Origin: Microbotryum silenes-acaulis | Taxonomy: Eukaryota; Basidiomycota; Microbotryomycetes; Microbotryales; Microbotryaceae | Reading direction: 5' to 3' | Length of the DNA: 64,000 bases | Assembly (NCBI GenBank): GCA_003665825.1 | Contig: QPFY01000006.1 | Location: 992,001 to 1,056,000 of the forward strand | Part shown: piece by piece, positions 45,601 to 56,980 of the stretch | Layout of the letters: every line of letters begins with the position of its first letter | Numbering within the stretch: the stretch's first letter is position 1 | Program-made: the position numbers and the translations under genes | Notes under the pieces: generated by a model | The model's database searches: none | What the model was told of the DNA's origin: nothing | Seen by the model: only the letters and a program-made list of their open reading frames with translations

Positions 45601-45709
45601 CTACGCCACCTTCGTTCGACACGTTTTGGATGCATTGAGGGGGTGCGGTGCGCCGGACGTGAACGAGCAGTCGTTGGTCGATTGGCGAGTGCTGGAAAAA
45701 ATCCTGTAG
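39637..45709 (+). CDS. Mms22/Mus7 family DNA replication-repair protein
   Basis: Exons 39637-39936, 40007-41015, 41078-44215, 44290-44594, 44658-44822, 44883-45008, 45080-45290 and 45339-45709 keep phase and give about 1874 residues. A further 69-bp stop-free intron (45503-45571) is possible in the last exon. The family signature is GRGLRQRTLAQLNPYSIEQA with RYTRTLLKNGW. Disordered acidic stretches with NLS-like KKRKRA precede a long helical C-terminal region (WLGLVSVAVQDFDGITWRQA; DWSGYLRYGDQSWKRVIDPI). In yeasts Mms22 is the substrate adaptor of the Rtt101-Mms1 cullin ligase that restarts damaged forks. Size matches fungal members (about 1450-2000). It is divergent with the DNA glycosylase gene. 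Confidence 0.85.
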
Positions 45710-45926
45710 CTGGCGCTAGTGCCTGAGAGTTTGACTCTTGAGAATGCAAAGTACGATCCTCTCACTCGCACGTCTCTCTGCAATTTTCAGTGGAAACTCG
45801 ATGTTTTATTTTGCACACTCAATTGATCCACTCCTCGGGTCAGGTCCGAGCGCCTATAGAGCGACGCTTCCTAACCACGAGAATGGCCCAACAGACACGT
45901 CAAATGCATTACACGACATCAGATAA

Positions 45927-48312
45927 TCACTACATGGGCAAAGGCAAGGCAGGAGATGTCAGCGTGCCTCTCGTAGGGAGAAAGACGATCCAGAATACAA
46001 CTCACAAGCTCGTCGTGGTGGTCAGCGATGACGGTCTGTTCGCTAGCAGCCCCTCCAGCTACGGCGGGCTCATCAGCGGCGCTGATGTCGTTGGTCGCGT
46101 TAGACTCGAGGAACTCGACCAAGGACTCAAGCGTACGGTCACCCTCGTACGAGATCCATTCGTTGGTGTTGGCAGCGCGGAACTTGATGGTGGGGAAGCC
46201 CGAGACGCGGAAGCCAGCCGAGGCGGGGACGTCGTTCTCGGTCGCGTCGAACTTGGCGATAGTGACCTTGGACTTGGCGCCGGCGTACTTCTCTCCAAGC
46301 TCATCCCAAGTGGGCTTGAGCTTCTTGCAGTGGCCGCACCACGGGGCGTAGAACTCGACGAGGAGATCTTTTGACTTGTCGGCGACCACCTCATCGAACT
46401 GGTCGGCCACGAGCACAAAGACGGACTCGTCTTGCGAAGCGGGAACCTTCTCGGACTTGATCGAGGCGGCGATCTTGCCACCGAGGAAGTCCTGAACGAA
46501 GGCCGAAATGGTCTTGTGGTCGACGGGTTTGGACTGGTCGAGTGGGAACTTGGTCATCTCCTGGATGTTCTGGATGGCGAACGATGGCCACGTAGGCTCG
46601 AGGAGGTTGAGCGACTTGGCGTGGTCAGCAAACTTGTTGGCATCGATCCAGACAAAGTTAATCTTGCCCTTGTGCTCGCGGGCGATGGGCTCGATCGACT
46701 TGGTGATCTCGCTGCGCTTCTCGTGATCATCGGGAATGAAGATGTAAGCAAGAGGAATGCCCGCTTCGGCGTACATGGCGAAGTTGTCGGGCGAGATCTC
46801 GTCGAGAATGGGGACGGTGTGCTCCTTGGCGAACGCATCGAGTGCCTGGGACGAGAACTTGTCGGTGAAGTCGTTGCGGCCCTCGTCGAAGGTCTTGTAG
46901 AGAACAACGGCAGGCGGGGTCACGCCGGCGACCTTCTCGGCATCATGGGAGAGACCAAAGAGATAATCGTCGCGATGGGACTCGGCGAAGGCGGTGAAAA
47001 CCTCCTTGCTCGTCTTGTCATCCTCAGCAATGTAGGCGATGAAGACGAGCTTGTCAGCCTTGGAGAACTCGTCGTGGGTCGAGGCGGTGACATCCGAAAT
47101 TGCGGGAAGAAGTTGCCTGAGAGCGAAGAAAGAGTCAGTACGACTTGGCCTGCACACCGTGAAGGCCGTGGAGATTAAATTCACTTTTTCATGTGAGAGA
47201 CTGTTCGAAACAAGCAACGGGACGATGCAGAAGTCAGTATTGCAGATTCTGCTTGGTCATCCGAGAGCAAGTGTGACTTTAGGTGCGAGGAACGTACCGA
47301 TACCATCGGTCTTGCGACTTCCACCGTAGTCGGACGATTCACCCTTGCGGAAGATCTTGAGTGTGCTGTGAAGCCAGGAGCGTACAAGATGTAAGCCTCG
47401 TGATCTAGGGTGAGGTCTGGAGCTACACCCCAAAGCACAGACAAGGGGCCATGTGGCGCGCTCGTTCGGCCACGATAACGGTCAAAGTGACCCGGTTCAA
47501 CTTACGGGTAGCCCGAAACACCGTGGGAGCTGCAGAGGTCGGCTTCAACGGTGCAGTCGACCTTGGCCAGTACGACGCCGTGCTTGGCGAGGATGTCGGA
47601 TGCCTCATCGTACTGTGGGTGGGAGAGAGGAGAGAGAGAGGACGAAACGGCGGACGGGAGAGGCGTACGCGAGGCAGACAGCGGACAGCGGACAGGACAG
47701 GAGGACGATTCGGGCTTGGTCAGCGAGCGTTCTGCGGGATTGTGGCGCGGCAGTGGCTGCTGTGCGCTGGCCGGCCTGGCCGTCTTCGGGTGCGCGCGAA
47801 CGACGCTTGGCTCGGGAAGGAAGCCCAAGTGTGGCGCGCGCGCACGAGTCCGGCAGGCAGAGGCACATTAGGCAAAGCTGGGGGAGCTTACGTGAGGTGC
47901 CAAAGCCTTGCAGTGACCGCACCTGGGTGTGCATAGGATCGACAGTTGGAACGGCACGATGTCAGTATCGAGTGCGCTTTCATCAGGACGTATCATCAAC
48001 ACGGTGCAGCAGACTCCATGAACGTTGCTGCCACGTGCTAGCCGCCGAAGGAATTGCCACGTCGCCACTTTTGGCTCCAACCGTCGACGATGTCTCACCG
48101 CGTGCAGCATCCTACAACACCTCGATCGCACCACGAGCGTCGAGTAGACGATGGAACACATTCCGAATGATCACGTACCAGGGGGCAAAGAACTCGATCA
48201 AGGACAAGTCACCCTTGGCCACCTCGTCAAAGTTGGCCGTGGTCAAGTCAATCACGGAGCTCGCTCGAGCGGCAGCGTAGAGCGCGGCCGTAGCCAAAAG
48301 AGAGAACCGCAT
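45927..48312 (-). CDS. PDI1: Protein disulfide isomerase with HDEL signal
   Basis: Seven exons close exactly in phase: 48312-48179, 47922-47892 (31 nt), 47612-47506, 47365-47298, 47200-47185 (16 nt), 47116-46006 and 45929-45927 (stop codon only), giving 489 residues. A signal peptide (MRFSLLATAALYAAARASS) is followed by thioredoxin domain a with PWCGHC split across exons 1 and 2. Domains b and b' follow, then domain a' with EFYAPWCGHCKKLKPTW, the cis-Pro region VSGFPTIKF, an acidic Ala-rich tail and HDEL. It forms and rearranges disulfides in the ER. The last intron (46005-45930, GTGAGT to TAG) lies between the HDEL codons and TGA. If it is retained, the frame runs on for 24 more codons and hides HDEL. 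Confidence 0.93.
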
Positions 48313-49779
48313 ACTGCGAAAGTACGGTCTAGATAGGGTGGAGCGGAAAGGAGTAGGTGGTGTGGTGGGACAGAATCGAGTCGAAACACGGAGGCGAGCC
48401 GAGTCGAAGGTGCTACGAATGAAAGCAAAGAAGCTAATCCGAGGCGCGCTTCAGCTTACCAGCCTCTACAAGCCTTTACCTGCTTTTACCTGCCGCAGCG
48501 TGCCGCGGGGGCCAGGCTCTGGGGCAGGGCAGCTCTGGATGGCTTTGGGCCGGGCGCGTGCCTCTGGGCCTGCCGACCAGCCAGCCAGGGCCAGGTGTGT
48601 TCAGACTCTTTGCCCGAGAGAAACCGTCTCCGAAACAACCAACGACCGGCAGCCCTATTCGTTTGGCACGAGTGGGACGGCGCTGAGTTGCGCCCTCACC
48701 AACACGGTCAGTGGCAGTGGGATCGGTCACTGTAGTAGACTGCATGCGTCGGTGTGTGGTAGCTTGAATGCAATCCACATGGCTCATGGCGATTACCGAT
48801 GGTCGCACAGAATGACATGTGCCCGCTGCCACGTGTTCCTGACGTTGGAAAACATGTTCGCAAAGGCTGTACTAGTGGCGATCATAAGGCCGTCGGGGAG
48901 GCTGACTCGGAGCTTCGACTTGAGCATATCATCCGGCGCGTGCAGGAGTCACTGTAACCTGAACTAACTGGACGGAAAACGTGTCTTATACGGTATCTCT
49001 GAACTTCCCAGAGAGTATATTGGAGCCTGGCGGTTCACACGTCAGGATTTCAGCCCTGGACTGAGCTGCTAACGATCAGCGCTCAGCGCTCAGCGGCGAT
49101 CGCCGACCCGAGCTCCTCCGTCACCGTCTTTACCCCTGAGGGAGCCTCAGGCCAGCACCCCTGTCGGCGCTCTCTCATACATATGTTGTTCCGATCGAGC
49201 GCAGCAGGGGCCGAATAACGCATGGAAAAGGTGCCGAAATATCAGCAGACCGTACCCGTGCATACACTTAGCTCGAACAGGCTCAAGTCGGCATGATCAG
49301 CAGAGCCCCTACGATTTCATTAAGCCAGAGCAACGTTTCCGGTGCTCATCGCAGTGCTATCTTTGATTTGTAATGTCGCATTCAGTCGCACAATAATGAA
49401 TGGCATCAACCCCATCATGTTTGAAAAAATAATTGGGTCACTCCGGCGGCGGATATAGAGCCCGGTGCATAGGCCCCCTCTCCTCACGCGATCCGCGTCG
49501 GGCTCCTCGGGACCGTTCATGCCACGGCGAATCGACCCTCCGCACCCTTGGCCTTCCGCCATCTTACACTACCGCACTCTCTTGCCGATTCACCCCAGTC
49601 TCACTTTGTGTGGCCGCCGCTCACCTCCCAACCGCCTGGACACGACTCGATCCGTGTTATTGCCCAAAGCAAGTACCGAGCTCGCTGTCATCATCGCATC
49701 AGCGCTGCTTCGACTCGATCGTTCAATTGACTAACCCCGCTTCAGAACCCATTTCGCTCCATCAGCGGCGACCACGACG
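48313..49779. other. Intergenic region between PDI and the zinc-finger gene
   Basis: This is the promoter region for both divergent genes. A palindromic CAGCGCTCAG tandem lies at about 49075-49094. A small AT-rich stretch (49320-49440) was examined as mitochondrial-like but not supported. C/T-rich DNA from 49560 on suits a 5' leader of the zinc-finger gene. No other gene is supported. Confidence 0.45.
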
Positions 49780-51960
49780 ATGCCTCCTCCTTCCTTGCAG
49801 TGCGATGACTCTCCTTATCGCTTCCCACCCCCTAGTCCACCTGTCCATCGTTGGTTGCATCAGTTGGCCTCAAGCTCGTCCACCTCGACAACCGCCGCCG
49901 CCGGTGCTCGATCGGCTTCGACAACGTCGACGACTTCGCGTGCCGCTCCGCAATCGCGGGCACCGGCGGCGGCCCAAGCGCCTCCGGGCTCTCCTTTCCC
50001 CACTTTTGACTCGGAGCCACCCCGCGAGCTCGACCCCTTCAATTCGTCCGAGCTCGGCCAAAGACACTCGAATGGCTCCGAGAAGCTCCGTGAGCAGACC
50101 ATAGATGCGAGTAGAGTTCGATACGCCGATGCGCAAGCACGCGATGCGATCTCGGAGTTTGGTCTGTTCCAGTGCCAGGGCGCTTCGACCAAGACGGACT
50201 GGAGTTCACCGGTCGCTGCCATCTTGGGTGGAAACGGTGCCAATCGAGCCACACGATCCCTAACTACCCCTTCTCGAGATTCCATTTTAATCGTCAATTC
50301 GACTCCGTCGTCCGATCATTTCTCGACGTGGCCCAACTCGAGCTCGTCCTTCTCGACGCCACTGTCCTCGATCCTCGACGACTCGCGCGGAAGTGATACT
50401 TCGTTCCTCGATACCTCCATCTCTTCCCATAAGCCAATACCACCTTCCTTGTTCCCTACCTTCAGCGAATTCTTGCCCTCAAGAGCTACCTCGTCAAGGT
50501 ATTCACAATTCGACGAGGTTCAACCTCCTCGTGCCTCTGCTGCGGCCGCCGCCCCGTACAACCCCCCTTCGTCTTCTTTTCGCTCGCTTCGACATCACCA
50601 CAACGAACTACTCCCATCCGCCGAGCTCGATCTTCCGAAGATGATTACAGACCAAGACAAGCGACATTGGAGGTCAGGCTACGACTCTGAAAGTGGCTCA
50701 AGTGGACCCGCCAACTTCTCATTGCCCAGGTCACCCGCCAAACCTATTCGTGCGGGGCACAATTCTTCCTTTGCGTCGCCTGGACAGCCATCCGGTGCTC
50801 ATTTGAATCAGAGCTCTCACTCAAGCCTTGGTACTCCGCCTTCAAACACTCGGAAGGACACTTTCGATGATGTCATGAGCGTACCTGCGTACACAACACC
50901 CATTCGATCGCAAGCTTCAGCTTGTCGCGTGCCCAGCTCGTCGGACTCGAGCGGTGGTGGCTCTCAATCCAGCCCCCTGCGCTCGCTTGTTCCTGTCGCA
51001 TCGATGCTGGGCAGTGACGATGACTCCAACTTGAACACACCTTACCCTTTGAACCCATTTGATACCGACCGCATCGCTCGACTTCATGGCGGTCGTATCC
51101 CTCGAATCGGCCAACTTGCGCCCGCCGAGTCGACGTCAGCGAACCAGGCTCCAATCATCAACACGGGCAATGTTGGTCCGATGCAGCGTCAGCAAGGCGA
51201 TTGGACGTGCGAATGTGGTTTCGTGGTGAGGCTCTTCCCTCTTCACCGCGGCGACATGATTTGAACCTACTGACGAGCAGATGATGTGCAGAACTGGCGC
51301 CGTCGCAAGATCTGCCTGCGCTGTTTCCCCTTCGCGCATGACTTGGCCAACTCGATCACGATCCATCGCTCTCAATCGCTCAGCAATGAATCCAACACGC
51401 AAATTGAGAGTATACCTGCAACCGTTTACGCACAGTCGTATCCCTCGAGCCGCTCCATGCCGATGCTTTCGGCGGTCGCCGCCCAGGACGTACCACCGCT
51501 CATCTCAGCATACACCCATCTTCCTTTCTCGAGGAGTGCTCATGCGATACTGCCTTCTTTGACGAGCTACAATACTTCACCCATCAACCAAGTCGTTCCT
51601 CCACCTCCTCCTCCTCCGATGCCTTTCCCCTTAGCACCCCCGAACTTCTCCGCGGCCGCACCGAGCCCCACGCGTCGTCAAGTTCTGGCCCCCTTGACGC
51701 CCCTTGTGCCCGTCCTCCCTCCTCAGAAGCCCTTCTCCACCCCCGTCTCGGACGCGATTCTCAACGCAAAGTGGAGCGAAGGCTTTCACATGGGTCTAGC
51801 GGCTCGAGCGCGGTCCTCCTCTGATGTCAACCATCGCCAAAACGATCAACCGCAACCACTTCATCAGCAAACCTTCCCTGGCGCTACGTCGTACTATTCG
51901 TCGTCGTCTTCGGAACAGCATCAGTCGCAGATGTCGTCTCTTTTCGGGCGTCGTCCTTAG
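49780..51960 (+). CDS. RanBP2-type zinc-finger protein, probably RNA-binding
   Basis: Exons 49780-51225 and 51292-51960 give 704 residues. The only recognisable domain is one RanBP2-like zinc finger, created across the splice junction: GDWTCECGFV joined to NWRRRKICLRCFPFA. It has two Cys pairs and the central Asn-Trp seen in RNA-binding fingers of this type, but the first pair is spaced C-x-C rather than the usual C-x2-4-C. The 470 residues before it are Ser/Pro-rich with Ala runs. The segment after it has a PPPPPPPMPFPL run and SDAILNAKWSEGFHMGLAAR, possibly a conserved helix. No other domain is seen, and a binding target cannot be assigned. Confidence 0.75.
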
Positions 51961-52507
51961 TCGACTGATTGGAACGGAAGACTTGAGGAAAGGAACCCAT
52001 GTCAGAGCGCTTGGAGACAGGAAGGTTCGGATGGTATAGTGGCTACAGTGGAAGAGGCGGAGGAGCGGAAACCGATCCAAAGGGTCCTCACCCTCATTGG
52101 GCGTTCAGTCAGTCGACACTTCGATATCCATCTCAACTCGCTTGCTGTCCTTCGTTACTTGTTCTTCGTATCATCAAATTTCGTTTTATCGTCGTCGCAG
52201 CAGTCATGTCTCGCCGTTCATTCGTGGAATTTCGCATCTCGCGCCGTCAAACGACATAAGCTGCTCTTTCTCTCATGGTTTGTGTCCTTCGTCTTTATTC
52301 TTTGTTATACGGTTGTGTGCTTGTGCTTTGTTGCAGTCGTAGATGAAGCTGGGGCGAGCGTTACATTTTTTCCGACCCCGTTTCAATTTGCAATTTTTCA
52401 AGCTCGATGGCAAGCATCGCAATTTCGGTCTAATCCAGAAAGTGGTAATTTTTCGTTGACAAGATATTTTATTGACAAGCAACCTGGACCAAATTTACCA
52501 CAGCGCA
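51961..52507. other. Convergent intergenic region
   Basis: The 3' ends of the zinc-finger and RhoGEF genes face each other here. The DNA is T-rich on the plus strand from 52100 to 52480. A plus-strand frame at 52039-52593 has a hydrophobic stretch but no known relative and overlaps the RhoGEF last exon, so it is treated as chance. Confidence 0.5.
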
Positions 52508-55500
52508 TCAAGCACCTCTCTTTGGCGCCGCACCCATCGTCTCACCTTCCTTTCCCCTCGTCAACAAGCTCGTCAATCTCCTCTTCATCTTGACCGTCCC
52601 CCCAACTTGACGCACCACCGAGGAATGGGCAATGATGGACGAAGGCAAGACGAGACTTTCCATACGCTCTTCCTCGTTGCCTATGGCGCGAGTTTGGAGG
52701 ATTAGATTGGGAGCTGTCTCTGATATATGGGGGTTGGGAGGGGTTTGGGATGAGGTTGAGGTTGAGGTAATGGATGTGAAGCAGAGTTCGCATGTTCGTG
52801 CGATCTGTTCTTGTTGACCGGGTAAGATCACCTCCTGTTCGAACACAAGCTAAATCTTGTCAGGGTAAGCACGAGAGAGATGAACGCGCAGCGGACAAAC
52901 CCTTTGTGAGCACCTCCAGCAAACGACCAGTCCGCACAACCGACAATGGTGTCTCCTCCTCCACAGCCCAAACAGCTCACAACACCGCATACATCTTGTT
53001 GCGGACGCATCGGATATCCAGACCGGTGCTGTGTAGTCTTGGACTCGGACGATAACATTCATTGAACTAGAGGGTGGTGAGGCGTCAACAGCTTCGACTT
53101 CATTCAGAGGCATTCGTGGGGTTAAATTGAAGTAATCTTGCTGTGCGTGTTTTGATTCCTCTGCGGTTACGTCTTGGAATGTCAGAGGGGTAGGGGGAAT
53201 CACCCCCAGCGACGTTGGGTGGGGCAACAGGGTCGATGCGGGCGGGGTGAACAGGGAGGAGGGCACTGAGACGCGACGATCGTGAGTACGACCGAGTCGT
53301 AGGCTGCGTTGAAGCGACTGCCGCGCTTCAAGAAGACGGGAAGAAGCGAGGCGAATGGCATCGATCCAAGCAGTTTTGGTGACAGGTGAGGCTGGAGAGC
53401 ATCACATTAGCATCAGAAAGGTGCGCGGTCGCAGTCCACGTATGACTCACAGACGCAGACGGTGAAACTCCTTTCGGGACTGACGAGCTGGAATTGAAAT
53501 GTTGCCGGATTGGCGACGGTCGTAGAAGTGCTACTGTCATCGACAACCAGAACCGTCAAGGTTTCTAAGGCGAATCGATGCTCCATTCGCAAGACGCTCA
53601 TGGCCCACTTGGAAGCTGTGCCCAACCCTTTCGAGGGGGCGGCTTGAACTTCTTCAGCCGAAGAAGAGTCTTTTGCACAGATAAGCATGTCGTTGAAAAG
53701 AAGGAGGAGGCACGGCTGCTTGTTGTTCTTGTGGTCGACCTTATGCACCTTGCCCGACTTCACCAACCGTCTGCCAGGCTCGAGCAGTGCAAAGTCGAGA
53801 TTCGCAAAAGCTCGTTGCAGGTGCACAAGCTCGAGATCGGAATCATGGGACCGGATCTGGGCCTCCAGATGGGATGCGACTGTAAGGGAAGCAAGTCCGC
53901 TTCTAGCGAGTCAGCTCAAATCCACTGCGCAGCCATTTCATTGGCATTTACTTGCCTTCATCGACCAGAGCGAACGCTTTCTCCAGTGCCCCATAATCTT
54001 GGTGATCCCACTCCGTGAATCGAATCAGATCTTTCAGAAGTAGTCGATACCGTGGGATCCGCTGCACGATGTTGAGCAGCAACCCACTGAGACCGAGACC
54101 TCGTGCCCGACCGTCGTTCCCGCGACCATCCTCGGTGATGAAAACTTGCCAACGAGATCGATCGTCTGGAGATGAGACAGACCTGCCGGTTCCATCAGGG
54201 TCTTCCAGTGATGACAGTCGAGCAAGTGAGGCGGAAAAGTTCGAGACGAAGATCGAGTACTGCTTGAGGTAGGGAAGGACAGGGAGCAGAGAGCAGCCAA
54301 TATCTCGAGGTGGCGTAGATCGGCGGTGGTTCGAGGACTGTCGACGGAGATTTGCCCTCTGACCAGAAAAAGATGTAGGTTGCTTCGAGGGGAGTTGTTC
54401 TAGTGACGGAGATTCGAAAAGTCCCTTTTCCGGAGGGCTTGCGGCTGTTACACTTGGAGTATCCCCGCTCTGTCCAAGCCCGCCTCTGCGACCGTCAGAA
54501 GGACGACTAGACGTATCCCAGTCGGAGGATGAAGCGAGAGTCGTAGAAGATAGATGCATCGGAGGTAGAGACACGGGGATTGATGGTCGGGGGGGTATAC
54601 TAATTTCGAGGGTGGCGAGCACGACGCGAGAGAGGTTGAGGATATCCCCGAAATTGGAAAAGATCTCTTTGATGATGTGACGACCGACGACGGGTGCCGT
54701 AGTCTTGAAAGACATCGAGGCAGCAACAGAGACGCTGGATGAGGAGCTTGCAGGTTGTGCTGAGGACATCAGACTCGTCGACGCATCGGCTGATGGTTCC
54801 GCAGCGGCTGTCCCGGTGCTTCGGCGTCGCAACTGGATCGCCTCGGCGGGTAGAGCCGCACACAGAGGTTGGTAGTATACCTGCAAGGTAACAGATTAAT
54901 ACAGGCTCGGCTGTTGAGTCTTCGGTCAGGCATGAACTCACAGTGTCGATCATCTCCAGCGTAGCAAGATAGGCCCGCTCGGAGTCTCGGAACTCCTCGG
55001 CGATCGTCCACCGTCTCTTTTGACGCCGCAAAATTTCTTCCTCATCCAGGGACGTAACGCTCTGGGGGCGGCTGAGAGGGCTCGAAGCTCTCAAACGCGG
55101 AGAGCCGTAAGGAGACGACGTAGCTGATCCCGGTCCCACCATATTGAAAAGCTGAAACCCTTCCAGCCCGAATGATGGATGGCGAGCGCTGGTGAAGCTT
55201 GCTGTTGACAGTCTCCTTGAAGTGGAGGGGCGGGGACGACGCGGTGCTGAGTCCATAGAAACGGTAGAGTTGACCGATGCACCACTGAGCGCTCTCTCAC
55301 GATTCCCAAAACGAGTGCTGTCGGAAGTTGTCGTGCACTTTTCTTCGTTGTCCCTTTCGAGGTCACTTGTCCGGATGGTGAGAATAGTGCTGGAGAAGGC
55401 GCCGGGTCCACGCTCGTCCTCTTCGGGTAGACATTCACAGCTAGTCGTCGATGCGAAACTCGATCGATGGGTAGGATCGGTGGAAACCGTTTGCCGTCTT

Positions 55501-55766
55501 GCGAAGTTGAGTGCTGCAAGATGCTGATGCTGCCGAGACGCTGATGCTGCGAGGAAGTCGCGTGGTACCAAGGGGTTGACCAGACCATGGTCCTGGTGAG
55601 ATCCAGCTTGAGGCTCGAGTGTGTTAGACGAGTTCGGAACAGATTCAGACTGGGGAGCAATGCCGTCATCGATGATCGGCAATTCGGCTGTGTGTGGCGC
55701 TCGTCCGTGCGAAGCGTTCGTCGTCTCCTCCGTTGCTGAGTTCACCGAATTTACAGAAGGCGACAT
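52508..55766 (-). CDS. RhoGEF with DH, PH and FYVE domains
   Basis: Exons 55766-54942, 54880-53956, 53879-53451, 53391-52901 and 52834-52508 keep phase and give 998 residues. After a Ser-rich N-terminus, the DH domain begins at [20 protein letters not shown] and continues through [31 protein letters not shown] and [21 protein letters not shown] long Ser/Pro insertion splits it. The PH domain has [15 protein letters not shown] and [16 protein letters not shown]. The FYVE finger has [27 protein letters not shown] and, after an intron, ARTCELCF. It would activate a Cdc42/Rho GTPase on PI3P membranes, like FGD proteins. Intron 2 appears to use a GC donor (GCAAGT at 53955), since a GT donor would break the frame. 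Confidence 0.88.
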
Positions 55767-56980
55767 TTTGAGTGTTGATGTCCCGAGTATCCGGTATCAG
55801 CTTCTGGGACACTGCAGATAAGACGATAGCAGAAACTAGGTGTCAGTATAGCGTTCTGTTCAATGTCGTACCGCCGGCGCCGTCGAGCCGAGTTCCCGGA
55901 CGCCGTGAGCGTCTGTTAAAACACTGACCGGCGGTGCTGTGACCTGCTTCGAATGCCGAGTGAGTTCAACCAACACGATTACCCGCCTAAAAAGTGACCA
56001 GCACTATGACCAATCCTCTTCCCTGAGGAGCCGATCTGATGCGCCCAGCCTGGTCCAAACGACGGGAGCCGATGAGTCCTGAGGAGTCGGAAATGATGAG
56101 TCGGGATCGAGAGAGGGTCCCCTGTTGAGCTGATCGAAGGCGTTCAAGACTCCACCAGGCCCAGCGCACAGGTTTGCGAAACACTGATGTGGATCGCGGG
56201 TGAGGGAAGGGCAACCGGGCCAGATCAAACTCAGCAGCCGCCGATCCCTCGAATCGACATGCTCAGAGAGGGGATCCGTGCACGTCGGCAGGCCGGGGGG
56301 AGTCTTCGGTGAAAGCGAACTGTCGGTCGTCGGTCGGTCACGGTGGCCAGCCCGGCTGTCGGAATCGCCGATCGAAGGGCTCTCCGCCTGAATTATCGTT
56401 TCACCTCGCACATGTCTTGGCTCGTTTTTGCTATCTTGTTTGAGTGATTCGAGCAACGCTGCACGGTACCAACATAATTCCGATGTACGGCGGCGATTAT
56501 TTTTGGCGCGCGCCGGGGTTGCAATCTGCCGCATGCCACACTCAGCCCGACTCAGCCCCCCATGCCCATCTATGCGCGCCCATACTCGCCCCTTATGACG
56601 CAGCTCAGCCGATCAGGGCGGCCGGCACTCTCTTTAGCTCTTTCCCTTGCCCCCTGCCCTCCACCGTGCAAGTCCACCTTCTCCGGCTGCTCGATACCAC
56701 GTGGGCACGACCCCAACCCAGCACCAAGTGTGCACAGCCCCGAAGTGACGTGACCTGTGCTCGTCAGAGCTCGTATCGCACTGTACTCAGCCCCGCGGCC
56801 CCCCCGCCGGTGCACCTCCCGCCTCATACTTCCCCACTTCTGAGGCCCGGTCGACTGCATTCACTCCGCACTTTCGAGCATCGAGCGTGACGATCCCGAT
56901 CGCACCGCCCTGGCCGCATCCGCTTGACCTACTTCTACTCCTGTCCCCATTGTTGACACCACCATATATCCGGTCATAGC
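55767..56980. other. Intergenic region between RhoGEF and SYP1
   Basis: Divergent promoter region. It contains one ATG-initiated minus-strand frame (56004-56534), listed separately at low confidence. Otherwise it has GC-rich and CT-rich promoter-like DNA. Confidence 0.4.
56004..56534 (-). CDS. Possible small hypothetical protein (low confidence)
   Basis: This uninterrupted 176-codon frame starts with ATG at 56534 and ends at 56004. It is rich in Arg, Ser, Pro and Asp. The part around CPSLTRDPHQCFANLCAGPG has a Cys-rich look but no known family. It fills much of the gap between two divergent genes, so it may be a chance frame in GC-rich promoter DNA. No introns or homologous neighbours support it. 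Confidence 0.25.
   Translation of the reverse strand: MRQIATPARAKNNRRRTSELCWYRAALLESLKQDSKNEPRHVRGETIIQAESPSIGDSDSRAGHRDRPTTDSSLSPKTPPGLPTCTDPLSEHVDSRDRRLLSLIWPGCPSLTRDPHQCFANLCAGPGGVLNAFDQLNRGPSLDPDSSFPTPQDSSAPVVWTRLGASDRLLREEDWS

Noticed and set aside
46432..47178. Long plus-strand frame of 248 codons opposite PDI
   Set aside because: It is the antisense of a highly expressed-type, codon-biased gene. The minus strand has exact family matches and no known protein is seen on the plus strand.
47451..48280. Overlapping plus-strand frames across PDI introns
   Set aside because: They cross several confirmed exons and introns of the opposite strand and encode no known protein.
49320..49440. AT-rich stretch considered as a second mitochondrial insertion (minus-strand SNMMGLMPF resembles ATP6-type helices)
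   Set aside because: Only about eight residues look similar, and the rest does not match any mitochondrial protein I recognise.
52039..52593. 184-codon plus-strand frame with hydrophobic stretch
   Set aside because: It lies in T-rich 3' flanking DNA, overlaps the last exon of the RhoGEF on the other strand, and has no family.
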